A stretch of 64,000 nt of DNA, taken from Piromyces finnis (lineage: Eukaryota > Neocallimastigomycota > Neocallimastigomycetes > Neocallimastigales > Neocallimastigaceae). Positions 1 through 13,594 of the stretch are shown here, piece after piece; position 1 is the stretch's first letter; the number at the start of each line of letters is the position of its first letter. The stretch covers positions 1-64,000 of the forward strand of contig MCFH01000099.1 of assembly GCA_002104945.1 (NCBI GenBank), in the 5' to 3' direction. The notes below the pieces were generated by a model. That model was given only the letters and a program-made list of their open reading frames with translations. It ran no database searches and was not told the DNA's origin. A program made the translations under genes and the position numbers.

Positions 1-1793
1 CTACCAGAACCAGTAGATGGAAGAGTCTTAGAAGAGGAAGTAACTGGGAGAGTCTTACCAGAGGAAGTGACTGGGAGAGTCTTACCAGAGGAAGTGACTG
101 GGAGAGTCTTACCAGAGGAAGTGACTGGGAGAGTCTTACCAGAGGAAGTGACTGGGAGAGTCTTACCAGAGGAAGTGACTGGGAGAGTCTTACCAGAGGA
201 AGTGACTGGGAGAGTCTTACCAGAGGAAGTGACTGGGAGAGTCTTACCAGAGGAAGTGACTGGGAGAGTCTTACCAGAGGAAGTGACTGGGAGAGTCTTA
301 CCAGAGGAAGTAACTGGGAGAGTCTTACCAGAGGAAGTAACTGGGAGGGTCTTACCAGAGGAAGTAACTGGGAGGGTCTTACCAGAGGAAGTGACTGGGA
401 GAGTCTTACCAGAGGAAGTGACTGGGAGAGTCTTACCAGAGGAAGTGACTGGGAGGGTCTTACCAGAGGAAGTGACTGGGAGGGTCTTACCAGAGGAAGT
501 AACTGGGAGGGTCTTACCAGAGGAAGTAACTGGGAGGGTCTTACCAGAGGAAGTAACTGGGAGGGTCTTACCAGAGGAAGTAACTGGGAGGGTCTTACCA
601 GAGGAAGTAACTGGGAGGGTCTTACCAGAGGAAGTAACTGGGAGGGTCTTACCAGAGGAAGTAACTGGGAGGGTCTTACCAGAGGAAGTAACTGGGAGGG
701 TCTTACCAGAGGAAGTGACTGGGAGGGTCTTACTAGCATTATTAGTTACTGGGAGAGTCTTACCAGAGGAAGTGACTGGGAGAGTCTTACCAGAGGAAGT
801 GACTGGGAGAGTCTTACCAGAGGAAGTGACTGGGAGAGTCTTACCAGAGGAAGTGACTGGGAGAGTCTTACCAGAGGAAGTGACTGGGAGAGTCTTACCA
901 GAGGAAGTGACTGGGAGAGTCTTACCAGAGGAAGTGACTGGGAGAGTCTTACCAGAGGAAGTAACTGGGAGAGTCTTAGCAGAAGAAGAAACTGGGAGGG
1001 TCTTAGCAGAAGAAGAAACTGGGAGGGTCTTAGCAGAAGAATTACCAGCATTGCTGTTACCACTACCAATATAAACCTTAGCGTATGGGAAATCAGCAGT
1101 ACCACTAGTACCAGAACCAGTACTACCAGCTTCACCTAAAACCTTAGCTTCGTGCATCTTACCAAGCTTCATACCAAGCTTTTCCCATTGTTGGAAGTGA
1201 GCAGTAATATCAATAGTACCACAGTCACGAGCTTGTTGACGAATACTGAAGAATTGCTTGAATTGAGTATCACCATCAATAGATGGACCGTAACGAGTGT
1301 TTTCGTAAACAGTGTAAGTAGCACCATCAATAACGAAATCACCATGCTTCTTGTTACCAACCCAATCTCCTGGACGCCATTGACTGAGCCAGTTATCAAC
1401 AATGTAATATTCTACAAGTGGGTTTCTACTCCAACCGTAAATACCAACATAGGAGTAATCAACGTTTTGAATGTTTTGCTTAACAAGCTTGAAATCAGCG
1501 TACATGTGACCAAGTTGATCGTGGGTCTTAGTACTATCGAATGAAAGACCAGTACGACATAAATAATCCTTAGCATTTTGGAAAGTACAAGAGAATGAAC
1601 CATCAGAATAGAAAGTAGCACTGTTGTTACCACTATCAGCCCATAATTCATAACCAACACTTCCAATAGTACCTACCTTGTTGGAAGTAACCTTAACACT
1701 TTGTCCAGAGTGACTAGAACCTGAACAGAAACTTTGTCCAGCTACTAAAGAAGTAGCTAAAGATAAAATTGAAGTAAGTGTAACAAATTTCAT
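1..1793 (-). CDS. GH11 endo-1,4-beta-xylanase with long KTLP-repeat linker, 3' end outside the window
   Basis: A secreted xylanase that would cleave beta-1,4 xylan backbones outside the cell. The ATG is at 1793 and the frame stays open to the window edge (597 codons). Residues 1-19 are a signal peptide (MKFVTLTSILSLATSLVAG). Residues about 20-235 are a GH11 jelly-roll domain: E128 in the PLVEYYIVDNW motif is the expected nucleophile and E221 in VLGEAGS the expected acid/base. CGTIDITAHF and GKMHEAKVLGE are typical of gut-fungal GH11 enzymes. From about residue 250 a linker repeats the nonapeptide SSGKTLPVT, encoded by the 27-bp minisatellite. Known Neocallimastix xylanases have comparable TLPG/SKTLPGG linkers joining catalytic or dockerin modules. 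What follows the linker here lies outside the window. No intron is seen. Codons are C/G-richer than in most neighbouring genes, suggesting high expression. Confidence 0.95.
   Translation of the reverse strand, partial: MKFVTLTSILSLATSLVAGQSFCSGSSHSGQSVKVTSNKVGTIGSVGYELWADSGNNSATFYSDGSFSCTFQNAKDYLCRTGLSFDSTKTHDQLGHMYADFKLVKQNIQNVDYSYVGIYGWSRNPLVEYYIVDNWLSQWRPGDWVGNKKHGDFVIDGATYTVYENTRYGPSIDGDTQFKQFFSIRQQARDCGTIDITAHFQQWEKLGMKLGKMHEAKVLGEAGSTGSGTSGTADFPYAKVYIGSGNSNAGNSSAKTLPVSSSAKTLPVSSSAKTLPVTSSGKTLPVTSSGKTLPVTSSGKTLPVTSSGKTLPVTSSGKTLPVTSSGKTLPVTSSGKTLPVTSSGKTLPVTNNASKTLPVTSSGKTLPVTSSGKTLPVTSSGKTLPVTSSGKTLPVTSSGKTLPVTSSGKTLPVTSSGKTLPVTSSGKTLPVTSSGKTLPVTSSGKTLPVTSSGKTLPVTSSGKTLPVTSSGKTLPVTSSGKTLPVTSSGKTLPVTSSGKTLPVTSSGKTLPVTSSGKTLPVTSSGKTLPVTSSGKTLPVTSSGKTLPVTSSGKTLPVTSSGKTLPVTSSGKTLPVTSSGKTLPVTSSSKTLPSTGSG
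38..1045 (-). repeat. 27-bp minisatellite encoding the SSGKTLPVT linker
   Basis: CTGGGAG recurs 37 times on the plus strand at an almost perfect 27-bp period (44, 71, 98 and so on to 1019). One unit near 719-749 is 30 bp long and encodes a variant TNNASKTLPV. Units fall into two blocks by synonymous variants: GTGACTGGGAGAG units at about 60-300 and 750-960, and GTAACTGGGAGGG units at about 310-710. This indicates block-wise expansion. Confidence 0.97.
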
Positions 1794-1841
1794 TTTTATT
1801 TCTATTTTTATTTTTCAAATCAATTTTCAAATTTAATATTT

Positions 1842-1861
1842 TTTATTCACCAGTGAATAAA
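1842..1861. promoter_or_regulatory. Perfect 9-bp inverted repeat just upstream of the xylanase
   Basis: TTTATTCAC-CA-GTGAATAAA is a perfect 9-bp palindrome with a 2-nt centre, about 49 bp upstream of the xylanase ATG. It could be a dimeric regulator site or a 5'-UTR hairpin. No known factor is recognised, so the regulatory role is inference from position only. Confidence 0.35.
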
Positions 1862-4424
<2,563 letters not shown>

Positions 4425-5982
4425 TTATTTGTATCCTATATATAAATATGAAATAGAACATATTATTTAGTTAATATTGGTATAAAAATATGTAACACAT
4501 GTAGCTTATATAAATAAAGAATCTACCTGGCATACCCATCATCATATTGGTATTATTTGGATTCCCTGGTATATTTTGTGGTTGATTCATAAGACCATTC
4601 ATTGGTGATATTTGATTATTCATATTTACATAGTGAGAACCATAATTCATTGCAGCAGCATTTGATTCCATTGACATCATCCAATTAGAGTTCATATTAT
4701 TATTGACTTGAGGCGGTAAATTCATTCCATTTATATTTTGATTATGCATTGGGAAATTAGATGGCATTTGACCATTAGTTTGATTCATATTTGGCATCAT
4801 ATTTTCAGTATTCATACCATTCATGGTGTTTATTTTATTCATATTATTTAATGAGTTCATAGAATTCATATTATTTAATCCTTCCATATTATTAATACTG
4901 TTATTCATGGTATTAATACTATTCATACTATTCACTGAATTTATTTTTGACATTTGCTGTTGGTTCTCCATTATGGATTGATAATTAGTTGAATTTATTT
5001 TATTATCTAATTGCTCATCTTTTATTTAAAAATAAAAAATAAAAATAAAAATAATAAAAAAGAAAGAAAAAGAAAATTAATTTTAACATTCTAGACTTAT
5101 ATATTTTTCGTTTTGATGATTATGCATGGTTTTACTTTGTTTTTGTTTTTTCTATTTATTATTTTTATCAATAGTGTAATTTTTACTTACTTATAGTATA
5201 TGGATTATAAACGACACTATTACTTCTATCTTCTAAAAGAGCATAGTATAATGTACATTCTGTTTTAACTTGTTTTAATGATATTGGATCATAAATGATA
5301 TAAACACCTTTTTCATAACCATCACCCTTTAATACAACATCGTTTCCTGGCTCTTTTGAAAACCATAAACTATACTTTTTATGATATCTCCATTTTCTAT
5401 TAAATAATTCTTGAGCTGCTGCTTCTTGGAAATAGGTTTGTGGCATATTATAAAACATATAGAATAAAATTTCTTCACTGAATCTAGTAATTTTTGATAA
5501 AGCTGAAAATGGTTTCTGTTGAACTTTATAACATTCAGGTAATTTAAAATTAGTTTTTGTATTTATCATTGGTGAATTTGAAAATGGTGATCCAAATGTA
5601 GAATAAAATTTTCTTTATCAAAATAAATAATAAATCGAAATAAAATGCATATATATATATATATATATAAAAAGAAAATAGGACATTCAATTAATAATTG
5701 AAATATATATTGATATGAATATTGAAATTTTAAATTAATAACATACTCATCACTATTAAAATCAAATCCTAAAAATTTTAAATCATTTCCTTTAACTAAA
5801 ATGTCTGCATTTGGAGATTTAAATATATCTAACAATCCCACCATTCCATAGCGATTATCTTCTTTTGTTTTCTTATTTTCTTCTTTGGCTATTGGGTTTT
5901 CATTTTCACCTGGATTTGTTGATGTTGATGGATTGGGTGGTTGTTCAATTTTCTCTGTTTCAGTTGGATTATTAGCGTTCAT
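4425..5982 (-). CDS. NOT2: CCR4-NOT complex subunit 2 (NOT2/CNOT2) with Asn/Met-rich C-terminal tail
   Basis: Scaffold subunit of the CCR4-NOT deadenylase complex, which acts in mRNA decay and transcription. Exons: 5982-5747, 5612-5191, 5006-4527, 4435-4425 (382 aa). The NOT2_3_5 domain is clear: YGMVGLLDIFK and LKFLGFDFNS in exon 1, then FYSTFGSPFSNSP, KLPECY, AAAQELFNRKWRYHKK and YEKGVYIIYDP in exon 2. Known CNOT2 proteins end shortly after this domain at a YNP motif, which is present here (VVYNP). Instead of stopping, exon 2 has a GTAAGT donor in phase with a 160-codon exon rich in Asn, Met and Ser, and a last exon adding only GYK-stop. The intron after exon 1 ends in AAAG. The start at 5982 gives a short N-terminus. 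The frame stays open about 60 nt upstream behind a possible CATCAG acceptor, so a 5' exon may be missing. Confidence 0.88.
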
Positions 5983-6531
5983 TGTCGCAAAATTATCCTG
6001 ATGAATTGTAATAAATAAGTCAAAAAATATAGTAGCTTTTTATTCGATTATGCATATTTGTGTGGATAAAATAATAAAATTAATTAAAAATTAATATAAA
6101 TATTTTATAAGGTTTGTCAATGGTAATATCAATGTATTAATTATAAAGAAAATAATATTAAATATTAATTTGTAATGTTTGTCAATATAATATTTTATCT
6201 TTTCAATTCTTTCTTTTAGTAAAAATAAAGAAGAAGCAACAACGATACTAATAATAAAAATATAAATAGAATTTTATTGAGGAAACATTAAATATTATTG
6301 TTTTTATTTTTGTATAATAATTATTTATATTCTGAAAAAGCATACAATGAATAATTTTCTAAAAATTAAAGAAAAGAATTAATATTTCAAATTTTTATTT
6401 TTCAATTATATGTATTTATATTATAAAACAATGTTTCAATTTATTAATTCTTAATTTGTTGTTTCTCACATATATTGTATATATAAATTTCATATATTTT
6501 TACTGATGAAAAAAACATTTATGTTTAAACA

Positions 6532-6553
6532 TTAATAATAATAATAATAATAC

Positions 6554-6590
<37 letters not shown>

Positions 6591-6591
6591 T
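6532..6591. repeat. Inverted (AAT)n / (ATT)n microsatellite
   Basis: AAT units turn into ATT units around 6550, so the tract can fold on itself. Confidence 0.85.
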
Positions 6592-8707
6592 ATTATAAAA
6601 AGCATAATATCATTAAGTAATACATCATGTAATAAATGGAAATTCTATTATTTCATTAACTATGAATTTTATAATGGTATTAAAAAAAAAAAACATTAAT
6701 AATTTAATACATTCTACAGATGGTTCAGCTCTTTCTGTTCTTCTGCTTGTATAATATGTTATAATTAAATAAAAATAATATATTTTTTAATTACACATAA
6801 ACATTAATTATTTTAATAATTATGTAACGATAATATCCAATCAAATATGTAAATAATGGATTTTCAATACATTTTCAAAAATAATTGCAATGTATATCTA
6901 ACCCTTTATATTAAAAACATAACCTTTAATATGTCCTTTTGAAAAGGTATTGTTCAGTTTAGTTAACTACGAATAGAAAAGTATAGGTATTTTAATAAAC
7001 TAATAAATTATTTGTTAAGACTTTCTCTTCATTTATATCAGAAGAAGAATAATATCTAATAATCTCTAAAATAATAATTATGCTTTATTTTTTTTAATAA
7101 ATTTGCATTTATTTATAAATCTGGCAAATGTTAACTTTACTAATGATGTCGTACAAGTTTTTTAAAATTTCAGTTGTTAGATTTAATATCAAACCACTAA
7201 TATAAATTGTAGTAAAAATCATTTAACAAGCATTACTAAGCTATCTTTTATATTATTTTAAAATATTTGCTTCGTTTTTTTCTTCTTTTTTTTTTCTTTC
7301 TGTTGTTTTTACTTTATTCAAAAATGAAAATAATGAAAATAAAAATTCATTAAATTTTAAATTTTCTTAATTACAAAATTATATTTATAATATATTCCTT
7401 TTAAGAAATTTCTAATCTATAACTTTAACTTTTAAATAATATTAAAAACATTTTATATATCTTATAAAATATAATGAAATTTTAATAATTGTAATAATCT
7501 CGTTACAAATAATATTAGTCATTTTAATAGAAATAATAATAACTTTTAAATAACATTAAAACATTTACATGTGTAAGTATCTAGTTATCAAATACTCTTA
7601 ATTATCACTATTACATTTTATAATATTAATAATAATAGTTGTAAGAATATTATGAATAAATTAATTTATTAAGAATAGTAATATAAATAATATAAGTCAC
7701 ATATTTCTATAGTTAGTAATATTATGCTTAAAAAAAAATGATGCTTTTAAGCGCTAAAGTATTGTTAATTATAAATATAATTTCATATTTATTAATAAGA
7801 ATGTTAAATACTCTTAACAGACACATTCACAGATCAATCATGATTTATTTTAGTGTGAAATAGGTTTGATTTTATAAACTATGAAAATTGATTTCATTAA
7901 TATAAAGTTTTATATGAAAGATTTTAATTTAATAATGATTACAATTTCATCTATAAATATATTATATATATTTGTATGTACTTGAAGAAAAATTAGGAAT
8001 ATTGTTAATACTAAATAAATAATGTCTAAATAAATTATTATAATTATATCATTTATCATTTTTTGTTTGTTTGTTTTCTTAATTAATTGTACTATGAAAC
8101 CTTCAATGTACGATATTTTTAATTATCATAAATGAAAATTTAAAAAATGTCAATATATAATAATATAACAAAATATTTGTTATTTTAGTTGATGTTATTT
8201 GTAGATTTCATTTTAAGTTTTTTATTTTGACATAATATGTTTCATCAATAATTTTTTCGGTTAAAAATTTGTTACTATAGTTTTATTATTTAATTCACTA
8301 TGTATATATATTTTAATACTATGTACTTTTTAAGTTTATTTCAATGTTAATCTTTTATTAAAACATAGATATATTTTTATTCAAATTTATTTATATTTGT
8401 ATTTTTATTACTTTTTTTTTTTTTTATATTTGGATTTGAAAATATCCTATAAAACAAATTAGTTTATTAATATTATATAAATTTTAAGTTATAAATCATA
8501 AAAAATTTAAAATATATGTTCAAAATATAAAATTTAAATTAGTAGTTTGTTTCAATAAAGAAAATGCGCTATTTATATTAGTTTAATAATTGAACTTGCT
8601 ATATAATAAGATGAATAGTGTAGAATCTAAATGAATTTCCAATTTACAATTTATCATATTATAAATAAATATGAAATAAGATGTGGTAAAAAGTTATATT
8701 CGTATAC

Positions 8708-8754
8708 TAATGGAACTTATATATATATATAGTATATATATATAAGTTCCATTA
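8708..8754. repeat. Perfect 22-bp inverted repeat
   Basis: Arms 8708-8729 and 8733-8754 (starting TAATGGAACTT) are perfect reverse complements with a 3-nt spacer. No gene abuts it. It may be a cruciform or the relic of a small palindromic element. Confidence 0.9.
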
Positions 8755-10830
8755 ATAAATTAAATGCTATTTAGAATAATAATTTAGGCATTAATAAATA
8801 ACTAAACTTATATATATATTAATTTTATGTATAAATCATATTATATAAATAAAAATATTAATATTGTAGTATAGTAAGTATTAAGATAACTTTTAAATGT
8901 TTATATAGAGTGATTTAAAATAAAAATTTATATATTCTTAATAATAATAACAATAATAATTATTGTTAATAATAATAGTAATAAAAGTTCAGAATATTTC
9001 TTTGCTTTTTTATGTACAGTGGATTAGATTATTTTTAAAACTATTTGAATGTCCCTTACTATTTTATTGGCTGAAATCATTTATTGTACTACATTTAGTT
9101 TTAAATGAATTGTATATTAAAAGTAATTAAATTTATTTTATCTTTGTATAATGTTTTTATTATTAAAATATTAAATATAGATTTATAATATATTTTAATT
9201 ATAAATTATTTGATAAAACAATCATTCCATATATTATCAATATATTAAATATATTGATTATAAATTGATAGACAAACTTTGAAATATATTATTTTCTACT
9301 ATTAATCTTTTAATTAATTCTTGTAGAATATAAAAATAAATAAACGAATAAATAAATATTAAATAAATAAATAATTATAATTTTTTAACAAATAAATAAA
9401 TAAATAATATACTAATCCTATATGAATTTATCTATTTATTACTTATTTTATTCATTAATATACTTTAATTATTTATGTAAATAATATATTATTTATTCAT
9501 TTATAAATTTATTGTAACTTTTTTTTTTATTTATTTAATAAGATTATTTATAATTATTATTACAATTTTTTTTTTTTTAGTTCAAAAACCTTTTTCTTTT
9601 TCTATTTGATAATTATAACCAATTTTTATATATTTTTTATTTTTTCTTTTAAAGTTTTTATATTTTTAGAAATTTTAAAAGGAAAAAGAATAAAAAACAA
9701 AAGAAAAAGGAATTGCAATAAAACTAGTATTTTCTATTTTAAAAGAAGAAATAAAAATATAAAAGAAAGTAGTATTGATTAAAATTTAAAAAGTATAAGG
9801 AATTAAAACTACTTTTTTATACAATATAATAAAATTAAAATAAAACAAACAAAACAATAATATTAATAATACTAATAATACTAAAAATAATACTAATAAA
9901 AAGGATACAAAAAAAAAAAAAAAAAAAAAAAATAAAAGAGCATAAAAATTAAATAAAATATAAATAATCTCAAAGTATGATGAAAAATTAAAAAGTTTTA
10001 ATATAAAAAATAAAAGTGAAAATAAAAACCAAATAAAATATAGAACAAAATCTGAATAAAAAATAAAACATTTATTACTTAACAAAAAAACAACAACAAT
10101 TAATAGTAATAAATAAATAAAAAATAATAACAACAATTAATATAATAGAATTTAAAAACCAAGAATACTTTTTATATATCTTCGATCATTTTCGAGAACT
10201 TCTTATGTAATGAAATACTTAATATAAAAATCCAATAATAAAACATTAGAAATATTAAATAATAGATTTATTTGAGAATTTCTTGAAACACAAGTCATTT
10301 TTTTTTATTTAATTAAAGTAATAATTGGTAATCTAATCCATCTTTATAAAGATTAAGCATAATCACGCATTAAAATTAATATAAGCATTACAACTAATAT
10401 AAATAATATTAATATAACATTTTTTTTATTTTTTTTTTTGAGAATATCAATTATTAATAATTAAATTTAATTTTATCTTTGTATAGAATTAAATAGCCTT
10501 CCTATATCAACAAATATTAATTATTTCATAATTTAAATTATTTATTTATTTATTATTTTTTTTTTCAATTACTTTTGAAAAACTTTTTTTTTATTTTATT
10601 TTATTGATTTTCTTTCATGAAATTATTTAGTACTAATTAGAAATAAATCTTGAAAGAAAATACATAATAAAATAAAAAATAATTTTAAGTAATCAAATAA
10701 AAAGTAAATTATTATAAAATACGATATAATATCAATATATTTTTATTTTTTCCATTTTTTTCTTTTAAAGCATAAGAATATAAAAACAGTTATATAATCT
10801 AAGTAATTATTATTATAAAGATAAATTAAT

Positions 10831-12676
10831 ATGAAAATGAAGTTTTTTAAACTATTGACTTTATTTGCAGTAACAATTGTACAAGGGGCACGAGTTTTAA
10901 ATTTTACTCAGTATGATGCAGAATGGGTTAAAGGTAAATATATAAAAGTTAAATGTAATTAAATATTAATTTTTATTTTAAAATAAAATTTCCATTATTA
11001 GTTATTATGAAATTTATACTAATTTTCAAACTAATTGGTAATGATAGGAAAAGATTATAATATTCAATATTCATATTTAGAAGAACCAACTTTTTCAAAT
11101 TTCCAAATTAGATTATATAATTCCACAAAATCCATAGAACTTAAAGAAATCTCAACAAGTGATTATAGCGAAAAGGATATTCATTCAGTTACACTTTCAT
11201 ATCCAGAAGCTATAACAGGAAGATATAAAATTGTTGGGTTATCAGAAGGTGAAGAAATATCAAATAATTTCTCAGTGAAACTTGTATTGAAAGGTATATT
11301 AAGTTATATTCATTCTTTTTATTATTATTTTTAATAGAAGAACTAAACAATTTTTTAATTTATGTATATTTTTTAAAAAAATATAGCATCCCCAACCACA
11401 ACTTCAACTCCAAGTTCAACTACAATAAATGAAAGTTCTACCCAAACAACCGATACCAATACTAATACCAATGCAAATAAAGATAAAAAGGAAAATGATA
11501 GTAATACATGGAAAACTATTGCAATTATTGTATTAGTATTAGCTGTACTTCTTATTTTATCCATATTAGGTTTTGTTTTATATAGACGGTATAAAAATAA
11601 TAAGAAATATGAAGAAGAAGCTAATACTAGTATTTGGAAAGTTCCAATTTCCGAGAAATCAATGATTGCTAGTAACAGAGGTGTTAATGTTTATTCAGTC
11701 CCAAATGCTTCAGTGACCGAAAGAGATCTTTCATTTTCTTCTGATCTTGATGGGTTTTATTCTTACAGTTCTCAAGTTAGAAATCCAGATTATTTTACAT
11801 CAAGTATGGGTTATAGGGAAAGAAAAGAAAGAACCAAAAGTGTTTATTCTTATTCTACTAATGTTACTAAAGCAAGTAACAATATCTTAGATATTCTTTA
11901 TCCAACTATGGAAAAGAAAGAAAAGGAAAAATCACTTCATGAAAAGTCTGAAGTTAGTATTGATCTTGGTCATTCTCATTCTCAAAAAAGTGCAGGAAAG
12001 AGAAAAAAACATAATAATACTATTAGTAATGGTCAATTAAGAAATCCAAGATCTAGAAGTACAGAAAGAGGTAAATCCTATCCTGAGGCTCGTGCTAGAA
12101 GCAACTCTTTTAAGGCTAATGCTATTGCAACTAGGAAGAGTAGAGTTTCTTTAGCTGAAAGTGAAAATGCTATTCTTAGTAAAAAGAGTAAGGCTTCTCT
12201 TAGTGAAAATGAAAAAAATACACATATGCTCAACCAAATCAATGAAAATGATGGTGACATTTCTTTAAATAATATTAATACTTCCCCAAGCGTACAAAAA
12301 AATGATGAAGCTTTAATAAATACTCCAGAATATTACATTAAACATACCAAATTAAATAAGAAATATATTGCATTATGCAATTTCAAGCCAAAATTAACAG
12401 ATGAAATGAGTATTACCAAAAACGATATTATAGTTATTCATGAAGTATTCACTGTAAGTATTAAGCTTATGATTAACATTTTTTTTTAATGAAAGAAAAA
12501 GAAAATAAAAAAAGAAAATCGGTAGACAATGTAATATATATTCATTATGAGAATTTTATACTCATATTTTTTATTTGTATTTAATATTTTTTTAGGATGG
12601 TTGGGGTTTAGGTAGAAATATAACTACAGATAAAGAAGGTTTATTACCATTAAATTGCTTAAATATAGAAGCTTAA
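10831..12676 (+). CDS. Single-pass membrane protein with secreted-type N-domain and cytosolic SH3 domain
   Basis: A 498-aa type I membrane protein. Exons: 10831-10933, 11048-11293, 11387-12453, 12596-12676, all with GT-AG introns and matching phases. An N-terminal signal peptide (MKMKFFKLLTLFAVTIVQG) is followed by a roughly 95-residue beta-rich ectodomain that resembles the Kre9/Knh1-type N-terminal domain in layout (weak). A Ser/Thr-rich stalk precedes one membrane helix at about 160-182, ending in basic YRRYK. The cytosolic part is a long basic Ser-rich disordered region holding a near-duplicate motif (SRVSLAESENAILSKKSK then ASLSENEK). An SH3 domain fills about 441-497: ALCNFKP, DEMSITKNDIIVI, GWGLGR and GLLPLNCL are its hallmark strands. 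The last intron splits the SH3 domain. The layout recalls fungal Fus1/Sho1-type adaptors, but orthology is not shown. A surface or polarity adaptor role is inferred. Confidence 0.85.
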
Positions 12677-12916
12677 AAAAAAAAATCTTCGTTTTCTCTT
12701 TATTTATTTTTAGTTATAATTTTTTTTTTTAATTTTTTTTTTTTTTTAATAATAATAAAAAAAAAAAACATACTATTTTGTATTTTTTAAATAATTTCTA
12801 TCTAATATTAAAAACTAAATAATAAAATAAAATCTAAAGTTTGAAAAAAGCAAAGCAAACAAACAAACAAACAAACAACCAAAAAAAAAAAAAAAAAAAC
12901 CATAAAGAATAAATAA

Positions 12917-12949
<33 letters not shown>

Positions 12950-13585
12950 ACAACAATGAAAAAAAGTAAACAATAAATAAAATAAACAAATAAACAATAA
13001 CAACAACAATAATAATATAATAAAAATAAAATAAAAATAAAAATAAGAAAAATATAAATGGAAAAGGTTGTAATAAAAACAAATTTAGTATAATTATAAA
13101 ATATATATATAAAATATATCTTTTATTATATTCTTTTTTGTTTATGATTTTAATAGACTAAGAAATACTTTTTTTTATTTTTTGTTATTATTAAAATTAT
13201 TATATAATAGTTATTATTAGTAAAGTTGATGCATACATTTTTTTTTTCTCCATATATATGAATTATAAGTATATAAAATTTACACATTTGTAAATTTATA
13301 TATTTAAAGTGTGTGGGTTTCATTTTGGATGGGTATAGGGCAATAGAAATGTTATTTTTATGAGGATATCCAAGTATGATATTGATTTTACAATAAAGTT
13401 TAATATAGATGAGAAATACAAGTATATTTTCGAAACTTATAATCTTTTATCTGGTAACCTAGGTTTAATTGTACACATTTTATCTTTGAATTGATATTAT
13501 CTACACATCATCAATTCGAATTACTATTTTTATTTTAATGACAGCAAAATTTTTACTAAATTATTTAATCAAATTTACAATTTTA
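12677..13585. other. Gene-free A/T-rich spacer
   Basis: Between the SH3 protein and the LINE cluster. Homopolymers and AAT/AAC runs only. ORFs of 64 and 82 codons at 12815-13082 are low-complexity shadows. Confidence 0.6.
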
Positions 13586-13594
13586 TTTTTTTTT

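Larger units (their letters stand above)
5983..10830. other. 4.8-kb gene-free A/T-rich region
   Basis: No conserved protein, tRNA-like sequence or plausible gene was found on either strand. A 116-codon ORF at 9786-10136 is low-complexity Phe/Leu/Ile and is rejected. It holds the ATT-type repeat at 6532-6591 and the palindrome at 8708-8754. Confidence 0.65.

Noticed and set aside
38-1045. Possible CRISPR-like array
   Set aside because: The repeats are contiguous 27-bp coding units with no spacers, in a eukaryotic gene.
67-1074. 335-codon plus-strand ORF of TGRVLPEEV repeats
   Set aside because: It is the antisense of the 27-bp minisatellite; the minus strand encodes the real xylanase linker in frame with a signal peptide and GH11 domain.
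9786-10136. 116-codon Phe/Leu-rich minus-strand ORF
   Set aside because: Low-complexity product of A/T-rich DNA and a poly-A run.
5983-10830. Search for tRNA or other structured RNA genes in the large gene-free region
   Set aside because: No GTTCRA-type T-loop with matching stems and no GC-richer island of tRNA length was found by eye; a covariance-model scan would be decisive.
12815-13082. Overlapping short minus-strand ORFs
   Set aside because: Poly-Phe/Ile/Tyr shadows of AAT and AAC repeats.
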